Positions 1 to 9,698 of a stretch of 50,782 bases of DNA are shown piece after piece (position 1 is the stretch's first letter; every line of letters begins with the position of its first letter). The stretch is from contig CAIQBG010000053.1 of assembly GCA_903870055.1 (NCBI GenBank), forward strand, positions 1 through 50,782. Reading direction: 5' to 3'. The position numbers and the translations under genes are program-made. The notes below the pieces were generated by a model. The model was not told where the DNA came from. It ran no database searches and worked only from the letters and a program-made list of their open reading frames with translations. Source of the DNA: an uncultured Pseudomonadota bacterium (lineage in GTDB: Bacteria > Pseudomonadota > Gammaproteobacteria > Burkholderiales > Rhodocyclaceae).

Positions 1-87
1 CTCTCGCATACTGACATGCTCTGCCTGCCATAACTCTACGCGAATGCGCTCATCTGTCTGAAGTTGCTGATATTTCCTATTTCCCAT
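1..87 (-). CDS. IS30-type transposase, N-terminal part (runs off left edge)
   Basis: The reverse strand from 87 reads 29 open codons from an ATG to the window edge. The peptide starts MGNRKYQQLQTDERIR and continues VELWQAEHVSMRE, which resembles the N-terminal helix-turn-helix of IS30-family transposases (pattern YxxLxxxERxxIxxL...G.SxRxIA). Transposases of this family catalyse cut-and-paste or circle-mediated movement of their element. Only the first 29 residues are visible, so intactness cannot be judged. The gene points out of the window and a likely terminal repeat lies behind its start. The family call rests on a short stretch. Confidence 0.6.
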   Translation of the reverse strand, partial: MGNRKYQQLQTDERIRVELWQAEHVSMRE

Positions 88-142
88 GCAAAACACCTTA
101 CCTTATTGGTCAAGTGTTGCTCTTCAGACTTGAAACCGCCTA
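88..142 (-). mobile_element. Terminal end of the IS30-type element
   Basis: Between the transposase start (87) and the ykgJ-type stop codon (153) lies a segment whose reverse strand contains GCGGTTTCAAGTCTGAAGAG (121-140), followed by CAACACT. This has the look of an IS30-family terminal inverted repeat, with the outer end near 140-142. The other end is outside the window, so the repeat cannot be paired and the exact boundary and target duplication are inferred. Confidence 0.45.
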
Positions 143-152
143 CCTTAGTCTT

Positions 153-407
153 TTAGGGGCGCGTTAGGCATTCTAGTTGTTGCAGTGTTGCGAGTGCTTG
201 ATCCCGACGGTTGCCGCACATATCTTCTGAGGCCTGCAGTCCACTGCAGCACGCGGGTCGTTCCGGTTGCCCAAAAATTTTACAGCGATACTCATCGTCA
301 AGTTGGACACAAGGTGTGCCTGCAGGTTTTCCGCTGGCCATGCCGGGGATAGCGCTGCTGATGGAAGGCGCAATACAACAGGCGCCACAATTAGGGCGGC
401 ATTCCAT
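153..407 (-). CDS. YkgJ-type cysteine cluster protein
   Basis: This 84-residue protein has the cysteine pattern of the YkgJ/CxxCxxCC family: CRPNCGACC at the N-terminus, then [31 protein letters not shown] and a late MCG. The cysteines presumably bind zinc or an Fe-S cluster; the cellular role is not established. I chose the ATG at 407 because family members begin just before CRxxCGACC. The open frame can be extended to a TTG at 440, only 5 bases from the glnS stop, but that start is weaker. It follows glnS on the same strand and is probably co-transcribed. Its stop lies about 12 bases from the IS30-type end. Confidence 0.85.
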   Translation of the reverse strand: MECRPNCGACCIAPSISSAIPGMASGKPAGTPCVQLDDEYRCKIFGQPERPACCSGLQASEDMCGNRRDQALATLQQLECLTRP

Positions 408-444
408 GGGTTGGCCGTGCTCCGAGTAACGGGTTACCAAGCAG

Positions 445-2301
445 CTACCTAGCCGCTTTGCCCCAGCTGTCGCGTAGTGTCACCGTGCGGTTAAAAACCG
501 GTTTGCCGGGTTTGGTGTCGAAGCGATCAGCAACGAAGTAACCGTGACGCTCAAATTGGAAGACTGTTTCTGCAGTGATATCAGCCAGACTGCCTTCGAC
601 CTGTGCCTGAATGGTGGTGACGCTGCCCGGATTCAGATCGTCGATGAAGTCACGTGTTTCGCCTTCCGGCGTATCAGGTAGCTTGCCGCCCGGGTTGGCG
701 CGCTTGAATAAGCGATCATAGAGGCGCACTTCAGCAGCACAGGCGTGTGCGACCGAGATCCAGTGGCTGTTGCCTTTAACCTTATAGGTGTCAGCACCCG
801 GTGTGCCGCTCTTGGAGTCGTCGAAGTAGGTGGCATAGACCGTTGTGACCTTGCCAGCGGCATCTTTCTCGCAGCCTGTGCACTCGATGACGTAGCCGTA
901 ACGCAAACGTACTTTATTGCCCGGGTAGAGGCGATGAAACCCTTTAGGCGGCGCGTCGGCAAAGTCTTCGCGCTCAATCCACAGTTCACGCGAGAACTGC
1001 ACCTCGCGCTTGCCGAGTTCCGGTTTGAGTGGATGGTTCGGTGCGTGACAGGTTTCCGATTGGCCTTCCGGATAGTTGGTGATGACCAGTTTGATCGGGT
1101 CAAGCACAGCGATACGGCGTTCGGCAGCGATGTTGAGATCTTCACGCATGCAGTCTTCGAGCACGGTGTAATCGATCAACGAGTCGGATCGCGAGACACC
1201 GATGCGGTCTGCAAACAGTCGGAAGCCGGCCGGGGTATAGCCACGACGACGTGCGCCCACTAGCGTTGGCATGCGTGGGTCGTCCCAGGCTTGTACATGG
1301 CCTTCGTCAACCAGCTGAATCAGCTTGCGCTTGGAGAGCACCACGTAGGTGAGGTTGAGGCGCGAGAATTCATATTGCTGCGGCAACGGGGTGTTGAGGC
1401 AGCCGAGTTCGGCGAGGCGCTCATTGAGCCAGTCGTAAAGCGGTCGGTGCGATTCAAACTCAAGCGTACAGATGGAGTGAGTGATGTTTTCCAGGCTGTC
1501 CGATACGCCATGCGTAAAGTCGTAGAGTGGATAAATACACCAGCCATCACCCGTGCGGTGATGGTGTGCATGACGAATGCGATACGCCAGCGGGTCGCGT
1601 AGATTGATATTGCCTGAAGCCATATCAATTTTTAGACGCAGCACCAGACTGCCATCGGCAAATTCGCCAGCCTTCATGCGGCGGAACAGATTCAGGCTCT
1701 CGTCGGCCGGGCGATCACGCCAGGGCGAGTTAGTGCCCGGTTGGGTGAGTGTGCCACGGTTCTGACGGATCTCGTCAGCGCTTTGTTCGTCAACGTAGGC
1801 GTGGCCGGCTTCGATCAGCTTTTCGGCAAACGCGTAGAGAAAGCCGAAATAGTCCGAGGCGAAATAAAGATTGGTTTCGTTCTGGAATTGCCAACCGTAG
1901 CCTAGCCATTTAACGGATTCGATAATCGAATCGACGTATTCCTGTTCTTCTTTGGTCGGGTTGGTGTCGTCAAAACGCATATGACATGCACCGCCAAAGC
2001 GCTCAGCCAGGCCGAAGTTAAGAGCAATCGATTTGGCGTGACCAAAGTGCAGGTAACCGTTGGGCTCCGGGGGGAAGCGCGTGCGGATAGCGGCAGGATC
2101 AAGCGCTCCCGCTTTTTGCTGGGCCGCAGGACCCGGTTTGCCCGACCAGTGACGCGATGCGTATTTGCCCTCGGCCAGCCCCTGCTCAACGACCTGCACC
2201 AGAAAGTTGGAGGAGGCGGCGTTTTTTTCCGGGATGTCAGTAACGGCTGGTTTTGCGTGGCTCACGATGGTGTCACTAGAATTGGCAATATTGAAATACA
2301 T
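445..2301 (-). CDS. glnS: Glutaminyl-tRNA synthetase
   Basis: GlnS charges tRNA-Gln with glutamine using ATP in the cytoplasm. The 618-residue product is a class I synthetase: the HIGH-type motif is in [15 protein letters not shown] (HFGH about residues 85-88), [10 protein letters not shown] follows, and the KMSKS equivalent is VVLSKRKL about residue 335. The C-terminal third is the anticodon-binding beta-barrel pair. It is longer than the E. coli enzyme (about 554), mostly because of an N-terminal extension of about 60 residues. The ATG at 2301 is used here; a GTG at 2262 (VSHAKPAV) is a reasonable alternative. The gene diverges from hrpA with 32 bases between them and is followed closely by the ykgJ-type gene. 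Confidence 0.97.
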   Translation of the reverse strand: MYFNIANSSDTIVSHAKPAVTDIPEKNAASSNFLVQVVEQGLAEGKYASRHWSGKPGPAAQQKAGALDPAAIRTRFPPEPNGYLHFGHAKSIALNFGLAERFGGACHMRFDDTNPTKEEQEYVDSIIESVKWLGYGWQFQNETNLYFASDYFGFLYAFAEKLIEAGHAYVDEQSADEIRQNRGTLTQPGTNSPWRDRPADESLNLFRRMKAGEFADGSLVLRLKIDMASGNINLRDPLAYRIRHAHHHRTGDGWCIYPLYDFTHGVSDSLENITHSICTLEFESHRPLYDWLNERLAELGCLNTPLPQQYEFSRLNLTYVVLSKRKLIQLVDEGHVQAWDDPRMPTLVGARRRGYTPAGFRLFADRIGVSRSDSLIDYTVLEDCMREDLNIAAERRIAVLDPIKLVITNYPEGQSETCHAPNHPLKPELGKREVQFSRELWIEREDFADAPPKGFHRLYPGNKVRLRYGYVIECTGCEKDAAGKVTTVYATYFDDSKSGTPGADTYKVKGNSHWISVAHACAAEVRLYDRLFKRANPGGKLPDTPEGETRDFIDDLNPGSVTTIQAQVEGSLADITAETVFQFERHGYFVADRFDTKPGKPVFNRTVTLRDSWGKAAR

Positions 2302-2333
2302 TTTACCGCATTCAATCCTGCGCGGCCGTTAAA

Positions 2334-5300
2334 ATGACGGCTATGAGAGGTTCTGCTGCTGCCAAATTCGGCCCCAAGATCGCCGCCCAGATTGCCGCCC
2401 GTGAGGCGCGTCTGGCCGACATGGCGGGGAAGATCCGTTTTCCGGAAGATTTACCCGTTAGTGGCCGTAAAGCAGAGATTGCCGCGGCCATTGCGGCCAA
2501 CCCGGTGGTGATTGTCTGTGGCGAAACGGGTTCTGGTAAAACAACCCAGTTGCCTAAAATCTGCCTGGAACTGGGGCGTGGTGTTCAGGGTCTGATTGGT
2601 CATACACAGCCGCGTCGACTGGCTGCACGCTCAGTGGCGCGTCGTATTGCGGAAGAGCTCGATACACGAATTGGCGAAGGCGTTGGTGTCAAAATCCGCT
2701 TCCAGGATCGCACGGCACCTGATTCGCTGATCAAGCTGATGACTGATGGGATTCTGCTGGCCGAGTCACAGCATGACCCGCTACTCAAAGCCTACGATAC
2801 GATCATCATCGATGAGGCCCATGAACGCAGCCTGAATATCGATTTTCTGCTCGGCTATCTGAAACGCGTGCTGGCCAAGCGCCCGGATTTGAAAGTCGTT
2901 ATTACCTCGGCAACCATTGATGCCGAACGCTTTTCAAAACACTTCTCCATAAATGGCAAGCCGGCACCGGTGATTGAAGTCTCGGGTCGTTTGTATCCGG
3001 TGGAAGTGCGCTGGCGACCGATAGAAGATCCGCGCGACAGTGGCGCTAAAGGTGAGGCTTCTGCCAAGCCGGGTGTAAGAGCAGAGCGGAGTGAACGCAG
3101 CGCGCGCGAAGCGCGTGAAGCCGATGAAGACCGGCTCTATGAGGCAATCAGTGATGCGGTTGATGAGCTCTCTCGTAGTGGTTCGGGCGATGTGCTGGTC
3201 TTCCTGCCGGGCGAACGGGAGATCCGCGATGCTGCTGAAGTGTTGCGTAAACGGCATCCGCCGCATACGGAAATTCTGCCTTTGTATTCGCGACTATCGG
3301 CTGAAGAGCAAGATCGGGTATTTAGGGGGCATAGTGGTCGCCGTGTGGTGCTGGCCACCAATGTGGCAGAGACGTCGCTCACGGTGCCGGGTATCCGCTA
3401 CGTCGTAGATGCTGGCCTGGCAAGGGTTAAACGTTACTCTTATCGCAGCAAGGTTGAACAGCTGCAGATCGAAAAGATTTCTCGCGCAGCAGCGCGCCAA
3501 CGTGCCGGTCGGTGTGGTCGGGTCGCCGATGGGATCTGTATTCGTCTTTACGATGAGCTGGATTTCGAATCGCGGAGCGAGTTCACTGATCCGGAGATTC
3601 TCCGTTCGTCGCTGGCCAGCGTCATTCTGCGCATGCTAGATCTGAAGCTGGGTGATGTGACACAGTTTCCGTTCATCGAGCCGCCACCCGATAAGGCGAT
3701 TCGAGATGGCTTGTTACTGCTTGAAGAGCTGGGGGCTGTTGCGGTTTCTGCCCAAGGGCAGCAGCAACTAACACCGATAGGCCGGGATCTCGCTCGCCTA
3801 CCGTTAGACCCGCGGCTTGGGCGCATGGTGTTGGCTGCACGGGATAACCATTGCCTTAGCGAGTTGATGATTATTGCCAGCGCATTGGGTGCGCAGGATC
3901 CACGTATTCGTCCACCGGAGCATGCTCAGGCTGCCGATGAAGCGCATCGCCGCATTATGTTCGGGCCGGAAGAGCAATCCGAGTTTACGGCCTGGCTCAA
4001 ACTCTGGGCCTGGTACGACGAGGCGATGAAGCACAACTCATCGCGCAAATTGACGCAGTTCTGTCAGAAGCATTTTCTGTCCATTCTTCGCCTACGTGAA
4101 TGGCGCGATATACACGGGCAGTTACATACGCTGGCTGGCGAGCTGGGCTGGAAGTTCAACGCTACGCCTGCTACTTACGAACAGATACATCGCGCATTGC
4201 TCACCGGTTTGCTCGGCAATGTTGGCTGCAAGTCGGAAGAGAAGGGCGATTACCTCGGTGCACGAGGCATACGTTTTGTGGTCCATCCCGGTTCCTATCT
4301 ACAGAAGAAGGGCGGTAAGTGGATTGTCGCCGCCGAATTAGCCGAGACCTCGCGCTTATTTGCACGGTGTGTTGCGCGTGTGAATCCCGAGTGGATCGAA
4401 CAGATTGGTGAACATTTAATCCGGCGTAGCTACAGCGAGCCACATTGGGAAAAGAAGGCGATGCAGGTGGTGGCCTTCGAGCGGACGACCTTGCATGGGT
4501 TAACGCTGCAGGCCAAGCGCCGTGTGCATTACGGACCATTGGATGTGGCGGCGTCGCGCGAAATTTTTATCCGTGAAGGGCTGGTTGCCGGAGAAATTGA
4601 TCAGGCCTGGGTGAATCGCTGGCCATTCTACAAACACAATCAGCATCTCATTGAAGACATCGAGGAACTAGAGCATAAACAACGGCGCCAGGATGTGCTG
4701 GTGGATGATGCCTTGATCGAAGCCTTCTACGATGCGCGTATTCCGGCGGATGTCGTTAACGGTGCAGGCTTTGATGCCTGGCGTCGTGAAGCGGAGAAAT
4801 CCAACCCGAAGCTGTTGTATCTGAATCGGGATGATCTGATGCGGCATGAAGCCGGCGGCGTCACGACCGATAATTTCCCACCGGAAATTTTGATGAATGG
4901 CGTACGCTACGATTTGTCGTACCACTTTGCGCCGGGCGCCAGCGACGACGGTGTCACGCTGACGTTGCCGCTGGCACATCTGAATCGTATTCCGCCAGAA
5001 GCCTGTGAGTGGCTAGTGCCCGGGCTGTTGCGCGATAAGGTCTTGCAGTTGCTGAAGCATCTGCCGCAACGCTATCGCAGCAAGCTGGTGCCGCTACCCA
5101 ACTTTGCCGATGAGTTTATTGCCGCTCAGCAATTGCTACGAGAGGGGGCCGGGGATAACAGTCCGTCCGGGTTGATGGCGGCACTGATCCAGCACATTCT
5201 GTTTGAGCGTGGGTTGAATGCCCGCGGATGGACCTTAACGCCTGATGCTTTTGCGCCCGAGGCATTGCCAGTGCATTTGCAGATGAACTTCAGGCTCGTC

Positions 5301-6356
5301 GATGGTGAAGGGCGTCAGCACGATCAATCACGCAGTCTGAGTGATTTGCGTTCGCGTTGGGCACAGGAAGCGCGCGAAGCTTTTAGCCAGTCGGCACAAG
5401 CGGCCGTAAAAGCGGTGGCGCATAAGACAGAGGTAACGACATCGGATGCACACGTTACTGCGGACGCGCCGGCGCAGACTTCAGGCATCACGAGTTGGCG
5501 TTTTGGCCAGCTGCCTGAATTGATGGAGCTGACGGTAGAAGGCCAGACACTCTATGGTTATCCGGCATTGCATGACGATGGTGATGCGGTATCCATAAGG
5601 CTATTCGATGCTCAGGATGCGGCCGCCAAGGTAAATCGTCAGGGATTGCTACGATTGTTTGCGATTGCCTTGCAGGAACCCTTTAAGGGTTTTGAAAAGC
5701 AGCTACGCAAGGATAGTGAACTCGGTATGCGTTATATGCCACTCGGCGACGCCGCCGATCTGGCGCAGCAGATTCTATGGTGCGCGCTGGAACAGGCCTG
5801 CCTGCCCGAGCAGGAAAAGAACTGGCCGCGCAACGCCGAAGATTTTGCTGATGCGACACGGCGGGGTCGCGAACGTCTGGGGCTATTGATTCAGGAGCTG
5901 TCCCGTCTGGTCCGTGTGATTCTAGACGAGTGGTCGGCCGTCCGTAAAAAACTGCTGACAGCAAAAGCCTGGCCCAAGGCTGTAAGCGATATTGAAGCGC
6001 ACCTGGCGCGTTTGATTACACCGAATTTTGTTCGTGACATCGCCCGTGATCAGCTGCAGCATGTGCCGCGTTATCTGAAGGCGCACACGGTGCGCCTTGA
6101 CCGACTTAAGAGTGGCGGGGCACCTGCTCTGGCGCGCGATCAATCGGTGCTCGCTGAATGGTCGGCGCTGTGGCAGTCTTATGAACGACGGGCACGTGAT
6201 CTAGCGCGTGCCGGTGTACAGGATGAGCGATTGGATCAATTTCGCTGGCAACTGGAGGAGTTACGGGTTAGCCTGTTTGCTCAGGAATTGAAAACGCCGT
6301 TGCCGGTATCGGTAAAACGGTTGGAAAAAGCGTGGCAGCAGTTGAGCCGCGCCTAG
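2334..6356 (+). CDS. hrpA: ATP-dependent RNA helicase HrpA
   Basis: HrpA is a large DEAH-box helicase that acts on RNA and ribosome-associated substrates. The 1340-residue product shows Walker A GETGSGKTT (about 63-71), DEAH at 160-163, the SAT motif in VITSATIDAERF, and motif VI in RQRAGRCGR. HA2, OB-fold and the long HrpA-specific C-terminal DUF3418 region follow, matching the usual 1300 or so residues. ATGs at 2334 and 2343 are both possible starts. Between the two RecA domains (about residues 236-268) there is a charged Arg/Glu/Ser/Ala-rich insert that looks low in complexity. The gene diverges from glnS and the EI24-type gene follows after 7 bases. Confidence 0.97.
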   Translation: MTAMRGSAAAKFGPKIAAQIAAREARLADMAGKIRFPEDLPVSGRKAEIAAAIAANPVVIVCGETGSGKTTQLPKICLELGRGVQGLIGHTQPRRLAARSVARRIAEELDTRIGEGVGVKIRFQDRTAPDSLIKLMTDGILLAESQHDPLLKAYDTIIIDEAHERSLNIDFLLGYLKRVLAKRPDLKVVITSATIDAERFSKHFSINGKPAPVIEVSGRLYPVEVRWRPIEDPRDSGAKGEASAKPGVRAERSERSAREAREADEDRLYEAISDAVDELSRSGSGDVLVFLPGEREIRDAAEVLRKRHPPHTEILPLYSRLSAEEQDRVFRGHSGRRVVLATNVAETSLTVPGIRYVVDAGLARVKRYSYRSKVEQLQIEKISRAAARQRAGRCGRVADGICIRLYDELDFESRSEFTDPEILRSSLASVILRMLDLKLGDVTQFPFIEPPPDKAIRDGLLLLEELGAVAVSAQGQQQLTPIGRDLARLPLDPRLGRMVLAARDNHCLSELMIIASALGAQDPRIRPPEHAQAADEAHRRIMFGPEEQSEFTAWLKLWAWYDEAMKHNSSRKLTQFCQKHFLSILRLREWRDIHGQLHTLAGELGWKFNATPATYEQIHRALLTGLLGNVGCKSEEKGDYLGARGIRFVVHPGSYLQKKGGKWIVAAELAETSRLFARCVARVNPEWIEQIGEHLIRRSYSEPHWEKKAMQVVAFERTTLHGLTLQAKRRVHYGPLDVAASREIFIREGLVAGEIDQAWVNRWPFYKHNQHLIEDIEELEHKQRRQDVLVDDALIEAFYDARIPADVVNGAGFDAWRREAEKSNPKLLYLNRDDLMRHEAGGVTTDNFPPEILMNGVRYDLSYHFAPGASDDGVTLTLPLAHLNRIPPEACEWLVPGLLRDKVLQLLKHLPQRYRSKLVPLPNFADEFIAAQQLLREGAGDNSPSGLMAALIQHILFERGLNARGWTLTPDAFAPEALPVHLQMNFRLVDGEGRQHDQSRSLSDLRSRWAQEAREAFSQSAQAAVKAVAHKTEVTTSDAHVTADAPAQTSGITSWRFGQLPELMELTVEGQTLYGYPALHDDGDAVSIRLFDAQDAAAKVNRQGLLRLFAIALQEPFKGFEKQLRKDSELGMRYMPLGDAADLAQQILWCALEQACLPEQEKNWPRNAEDFADATRRGRERLGLLIQELSRLVRVILDEWSAVRKKLLTAKAWPKAVSDIEAHLARLITPNFVRDIARDQLQHVPRYLKAHTVRLDRLKSGGAPALARDQSVLAEWSALWQSYERRARDLARAGVQDERLDQFRWQLEELRVSLFAQELKTPLPVSVKRLEKAWQQLSRA

Positions 6357-6363
6357 GAAAGGA

Positions 6364-7140
6364 ATGGCTTTGGATCTGGTATTTGTAACGCGGGTGTTTT
6401 GGCGCAGTATGACGGTTGTGCGCAATCCGGCACTCTGGAAACTACTGATGATGCCGGTGGCGGTAGCGGTTGGCGTATTTATCTTGTTGCTGGCAACGGC
6501 CTTGCAGCCGCTGGCGGGTCAGTTCGAAACGATGGCACCTGCAACCTGGTTGATCGGTATCGGTTGGAGCGGCCTGGCCGGTGTATTTGCCTGGGTGGCC
6601 GCCTGGTTGATGCTCTTTGCCATGAGTTACGCCTGTGCGGCTTTATTCTCGGGTTTGGTCATCGTCAGCCGGTTAGTGGACTGGTTGGGCAAATTAACTT
6701 ATCCGCAAGTGCGACGCCATGGTTCGGACCGTGTGCTGCAGTCAGTCTGGGTGAGCGTTTCCAGCACGGTAATTTATCTGCTGGGTTGGTTAATGACCTT
6801 GCCCTTGTGGTTGATTCCCGGCCTGGCTTTTGTGCTGCCGGTGGGGTGGTTGGCCTGGTTCAATACACGGACTTTAGCCTTTGATGCGCTGACTAACCAT
6901 GCAGATGATGCAGAGATCCGTACGCTGCGCCGCCAGTATCGCGGCAGCTTCTTTGTGCTGGGCGCCGTAGGCGCCTTGATGGCGCATATTCCGATTCTGG
7001 GATTTTTTGCTGCATCGTTTACTGCATTGATGTTTGCTGTGGCTGGTCTGGAAGTGCTGAGCCTGTCGCGCGGCCAGAGTGATGGCGCGGGCGAGGTGGT
7101 GGAAGGCGAAGTGATTGTTATGGGGAGTCGATTGCGATGA
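6364..7140 (+). CDS. EI24-domain integral membrane protein
   Basis: The 258-residue product has four to six hydrophobic segments (about 28-48, 62-84, 88-108, 128-165 and 192-228) and the general pattern of the EI24/CysZ-like family, including VVRNPALWKLLMMPV near the start and the conserved region around RQYRGSFFVLGAVGALMAHIPILG. CysZ in enterobacteria takes up sulfate, but nothing here ties this protein to sulfate. It starts 7 bases after hrpA behind an AGGAAAGG sequence, and its TGA overlaps the ATG of the next gene, so translation of the pair is probably coupled. Confidence 0.85.
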   Translation: MALDLVFVTRVFWRSMTVVRNPALWKLLMMPVAVAVGVFILLLATALQPLAGQFETMAPATWLIGIGWSGLAGVFAWVAAWLMLFAMSYACAALFSGLVIVSRLVDWLGKLTYPQVRRHGSDRVLQSVWVSVSSTVIYLLGWLMTLPLWLIPGLAFVLPVGWLAWFNTRTLAFDALTNHADDAEIRTLRRQYRGSFFVLGAVGALMAHIPILGFFAASFTALMFAVAGLEVLSLSRGQSDGAGEVVEGEVIVMGSRLR

Positions 7141-7913
7141 GTGAAGTCAGAACGCCCACCTTTGGCGCCATCATTATTGGCGACGAGATACTTTCCGGAA
7201 AACGAACGGACAAACATTTCACGTGGTTGGCCGGTGTGATGGCCCAACGTGGTTTGCGTCTTTCATGGGTAGAGTATCTGGGTGATGATCGTGCGCGATT
7301 GGCTTCGGTGTTCCGCCGAACGCGGGAGTCTGGTGATGTTGTGTTCTCGTTCGGTGGTATCGGGAATACACCGGATGACCACACCCGTCAGGCCGCTGCG
7401 GAGGCATTTAATGTAGCGCTCACACTGCACCCGGATGCCGAACGTGAAATCCGTGCACGCTTTGCCGCAGAGGAAGTGACGCCGCAACGTCTGTTGCTGG
7501 GAACCTTTCCGGCAGGTTCGGCAATTATTCCGAACCCGTTTAACCGGATTCCCGGTTTCATGATGCATCAGCACTACTTTGTACCAGGCTTCCCGCAGAT
7601 GGCACATCCGATGCTCGAGTGGGCGCTGGATACTTATTACAGCCGTTACTTCAATCGTGAGCCGGATGTAGATCGGGCGATTCTGCTGACCGGTGAAGGT
7701 GCTTACGAGAGTGCGCTGCTGGATCTGATGGAGCGGATTGTTGCCAGCTACCCGGATTTGCGATTGTTTTCATTGCCATCGCTCACCGAAGAAGGCGTAC
7801 GGCGGCACCTGGAGTTAGGCGTTGCTGGCCCTGCTGCCCGCGTTGAACAGGCGCTACTGGAAATTATTGCCGAGGTAGAGCGCCGTAAGCTTGCCTGGCG
7901 CTACCGCGATTAA
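7137..7913 (+). CDS. Molybdopterin-binding (MoaB/CinA-N type) domain protein
   Basis: The 258-residue product starts with TFGAIIIGDEILSGKRTDKH and carries FSFGGIGNTPDDHTRQAAAEAF. These are the signature regions of the MoCF-binding/CinA N-terminal fold that binds molybdopterin or nucleotide-like ligands. It lacks the C-terminal deamidase domain of full CinA. Proteins of this kind are widespread in Betaproteobacteria but no reaction is assigned. Its ATG overlaps the EI24-type stop (ATGA). It converges on lptA with a 14-base gap that contains the small inverted repeat ATCAC/GTGAT. Confidence 0.88.
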   Translation: MSEVRTPTFGAIIIGDEILSGKRTDKHFTWLAGVMAQRGLRLSWVEYLGDDRARLASVFRRTRESGDVVFSFGGIGNTPDDHTRQAAAEAFNVALTLHPDAEREIRARFAAEEVTPQRLLLGTFPAGSAIIPNPFNRIPGFMMHQHYFVPGFPQMAHPMLEWALDTYYSRYFNREPDVDRAILLTGEGAYESALLDLMERIVASYPDLRLFSLPSLTEEGVRRHLELGVAGPAARVEQALLEIIAEVERRKLAWRYRD

Positions 7914-7927
7914 TACATCACAGGTGA

Positions 7928-8569
7928 TTATTTACCGGGGCTGATAACAGCCTTGGCACGGCCATCGGGTGCATTGCTGATGGTTGGTGCGGTAGTGCTC
8001 GGTAGCGTGGCCTTGCTCGGCGCTGGTAAAAAGCCAGTGGGCTTGGGCGGATGCGGTGCTGGTGCAGGCTGTGCTGGTAATGCTTTGCCCACTTCCGGAA
8101 TCGGCTGGCCCTTGGCCAGGATCTGGTAACGCTCGGTGACGTTGTCGTAAATAATCACTTCGCCTTTGGCGTCATCCGTCGATGTCTTGATGCGGGCCTG
8201 GTCGAAGAAAATGAATTTGTCAGTGCGATCGTCATACTCGATACGCTCGCCCCAGCCTTCCATCCAGCCCTTGCCATCATTTTCACGTTGTTTGACATGC
8301 GCAAGCTTACTGGCTGATCCGGTGGCGATGCTTTTGCTGAAACCGGCTGCATCCTGTTTGATGACAACCTTGTCTGCCGTGAGCAGACGGGAACCCTGGG
8401 TCATGCGCACTTGGCCGATATAGTTATAGAGCTTCCGGTATTCGTCCATGCTGGCACTATTGGCGCGGAAGTCCATCGGTTTGCTGCTATCTGTTTTGTC
8501 AGCCAGTGCGGGGGCAACGAGGAGTGCCGAAATGGCTGTGGCAAGCGATACGCGAATGATTGATTTCAT
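7928..8569 (-). CDS. lptA: LPS transport periplasmic protein LptA
   Basis: LptA forms the periplasmic bridge that carries lipopolysaccharide from LptC to LptD. The 213-residue product has a clear signal peptide (basic start, hydrophobic SLATAISALLVAPALA, cleavage likely before DKTD). It then has the OstA/LptA beta-jellyroll with DFRANSASMDEYRKLYNYIG and RLLTADKVVIKQD. The last 45 or so residues are a proline/alanine-rich tail that I do not expect to be folded. It is the last gene of kdsD-kdsC-lptC-lptA, 5 bases after lptC. The ABC ATPase gene lptB does not follow; a convergent gene is there instead. Confidence 0.93.
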   Translation of the reverse strand: MKSIIRVSLATAISALLVAPALADKTDSSKPMDFRANSASMDEYRKLYNYIGQVRMTQGSRLLTADKVVIKQDAAGFSKSIATGSASKLAHVKQRENDGKGWMEGWGERIEYDDRTDKFIFFDQARIKTSTDDAKGEVIIYDNVTERYQILAKGQPIPEVGKALPAQPAPAPHPPKPTGFLPAPSKATLPSTTAPTISNAPDGRAKAVISPGK

Positions 8570-8574
8570 AAGAG

Positions 8575-9180
8575 TTAGCGCTTGTAACTGCCCGTGACAT
8601 TGCTATGGAAGCTGAAGGTCTGCGTCACGTTATCGGCTTCGAAACCGGCGCCGCTGATCCATGAGCTACCCTGCTGTACGCGCGCAAAACCGGGTGTGCG
8701 GGCACGCTCTTCATCCACCAGCACATGCATATGCGGTGCAGTGAGCGTGAGCGCCGGTTTGCCGCCCTGTGCCGGGCGTACGGCTTTTACGTCACCTGTG
8801 AGATCCACTTCTGAACCATCACTGTTTAAAACGGCCTGATTTGCATTAACAGTTGATGTGGCGGCGCTGATATAAAAGCGTTGCAGCAAAGGTTTCTGGA
8901 TGACGCTGCTTTCATCATCAGGAAAGTGCCGGAGTTCCGAACCTTGTAAGCCCGCTTTGCGGTTGCCCGTTTGGTCGTAGCTGATGGCAGTAAAATGCTT
9001 AACAATGGTGTCCGGGTCATGACGAAAGCGGCCCCCAATATCGACAGGGTCCGCAGTGGCGACAATGTTCAGCCAGTAGGAAAGTGCGGCCAGCAGTGTC
9101 ATCAGGCCGATGGGGAAGGCTGCGGTGACGATGTCACGCAGGACAGGTTGAACGACGGCGCCAGGCGTACGGTTGAACAT
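8575..9180 (-). CDS. lptC: LPS export protein LptC
   Basis: LptC is the bitopic inner-membrane subunit that passes LPS from the LptB2FG transporter to LptA. The 201-residue product has one membrane anchor (about residues 17-39, ending LSYWLNIV) and a periplasmic OstA-like domain with GSELRHFPDDESSVIQKP, which is characteristic of LptC. It begins 2 bases after the kdsC stop and ends 5 bases before lptA, as in many Proteobacteria. The sequence is not strongly conserved in this family, so order and topology carry part of the call. Confidence 0.92.
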   Translation of the reverse strand: MFNRTPGAVVQPVLRDIVTAAFPIGLMTLLAALSYWLNIVATADPVDIGGRFRHDPDTIVKHFTAISYDQTGNRKAGLQGSELRHFPDDESSVIQKPLLQRFYISAATSTVNANQAVLNSDGSEVDLTGDVKAVRPAQGGKPALTLTAPHMHVLVDEERARTPGFARVQQGSSWISGAGFEADNVTQTFSFHSNVTGSYKR

Positions 9181-9182
9181 AG

Positions 9183-9698
9183 TTAGTGAATGCCACTGTT
9201 CAGGAAGGCATCGAGCTTGCCTTGCGCCTGAAGAATGTGTTCGCAGACAGTGCGAACGGCGCCCCTGCCGCCACTTTCAGCCGTGACCAGGTCGGCGCTC
9301 TGTTTTACGACGCCGACGGCGTTGACCGGTGCGGCAGAGAAGGCACAGGCTTGCATCACAGCGAGATCGATGAGGTCATCCCCCATGAAACCGGCTTGAG
9401 CGAAATCCAGCCCGGCTTCTTCCAGCCAGGTGCCGAACACTTGATGCTTGTCGCTCACGCCTTGTGCCAAATGGGTGATGCCCAGGTTCTTGGCGCGATG
9501 CTCAACGGCGGCCGAAGAGCGGCCGGTGATCCAGCCTACCGTGATGCCAGACTTTTGCAGCATGCGGATACCGGCGCCATCAAGGGTATAGAAGGTTTTG
9601 GTTTCAGTACCGTCGGGCAGGTAGGTTAATGTGCCATCGGTCATGACGCCATCGATGTCGAAGGCCATGAACTTCAGATTTTTCAGTGCTTGTGACAT
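9183..9698 (-). CDS. kdsC: 3-deoxy-D-manno-octulosonate 8-phosphate phosphatase
   Basis: KdsC removes phosphate from Kdo-8-phosphate, the third step of Kdo synthesis for lipid A core. The 171-residue product is a compact HAD-superfamily enzyme: FDIDGVMTDGTLTY holds the nucleophile and acid/base aspartates, ITGRSSAAVEHRAK is motif II, and GFMGDDLIDLAVMQ is motif IV. Length and motifs match the cap-less tetrameric KdsC type. Its ATG shares one base with the kdsD stop, so the two are translationally linked, and lptC follows after 2 bases. Confidence 0.96.
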   Translation of the reverse strand: MSQALKNLKFMAFDIDGVMTDGTLTYLPDGTETKTFYTLDGAGIRMLQKSGITVGWITGRSSAAVEHRAKNLGITHLAQGVSDKHQVFGTWLEEAGLDFAQAGFMGDDLIDLAVMQACAFSAAPVNAVGVVKQSADLVTAESGGRGAVRTVCEHILQAQGKLDAFLNSGIH

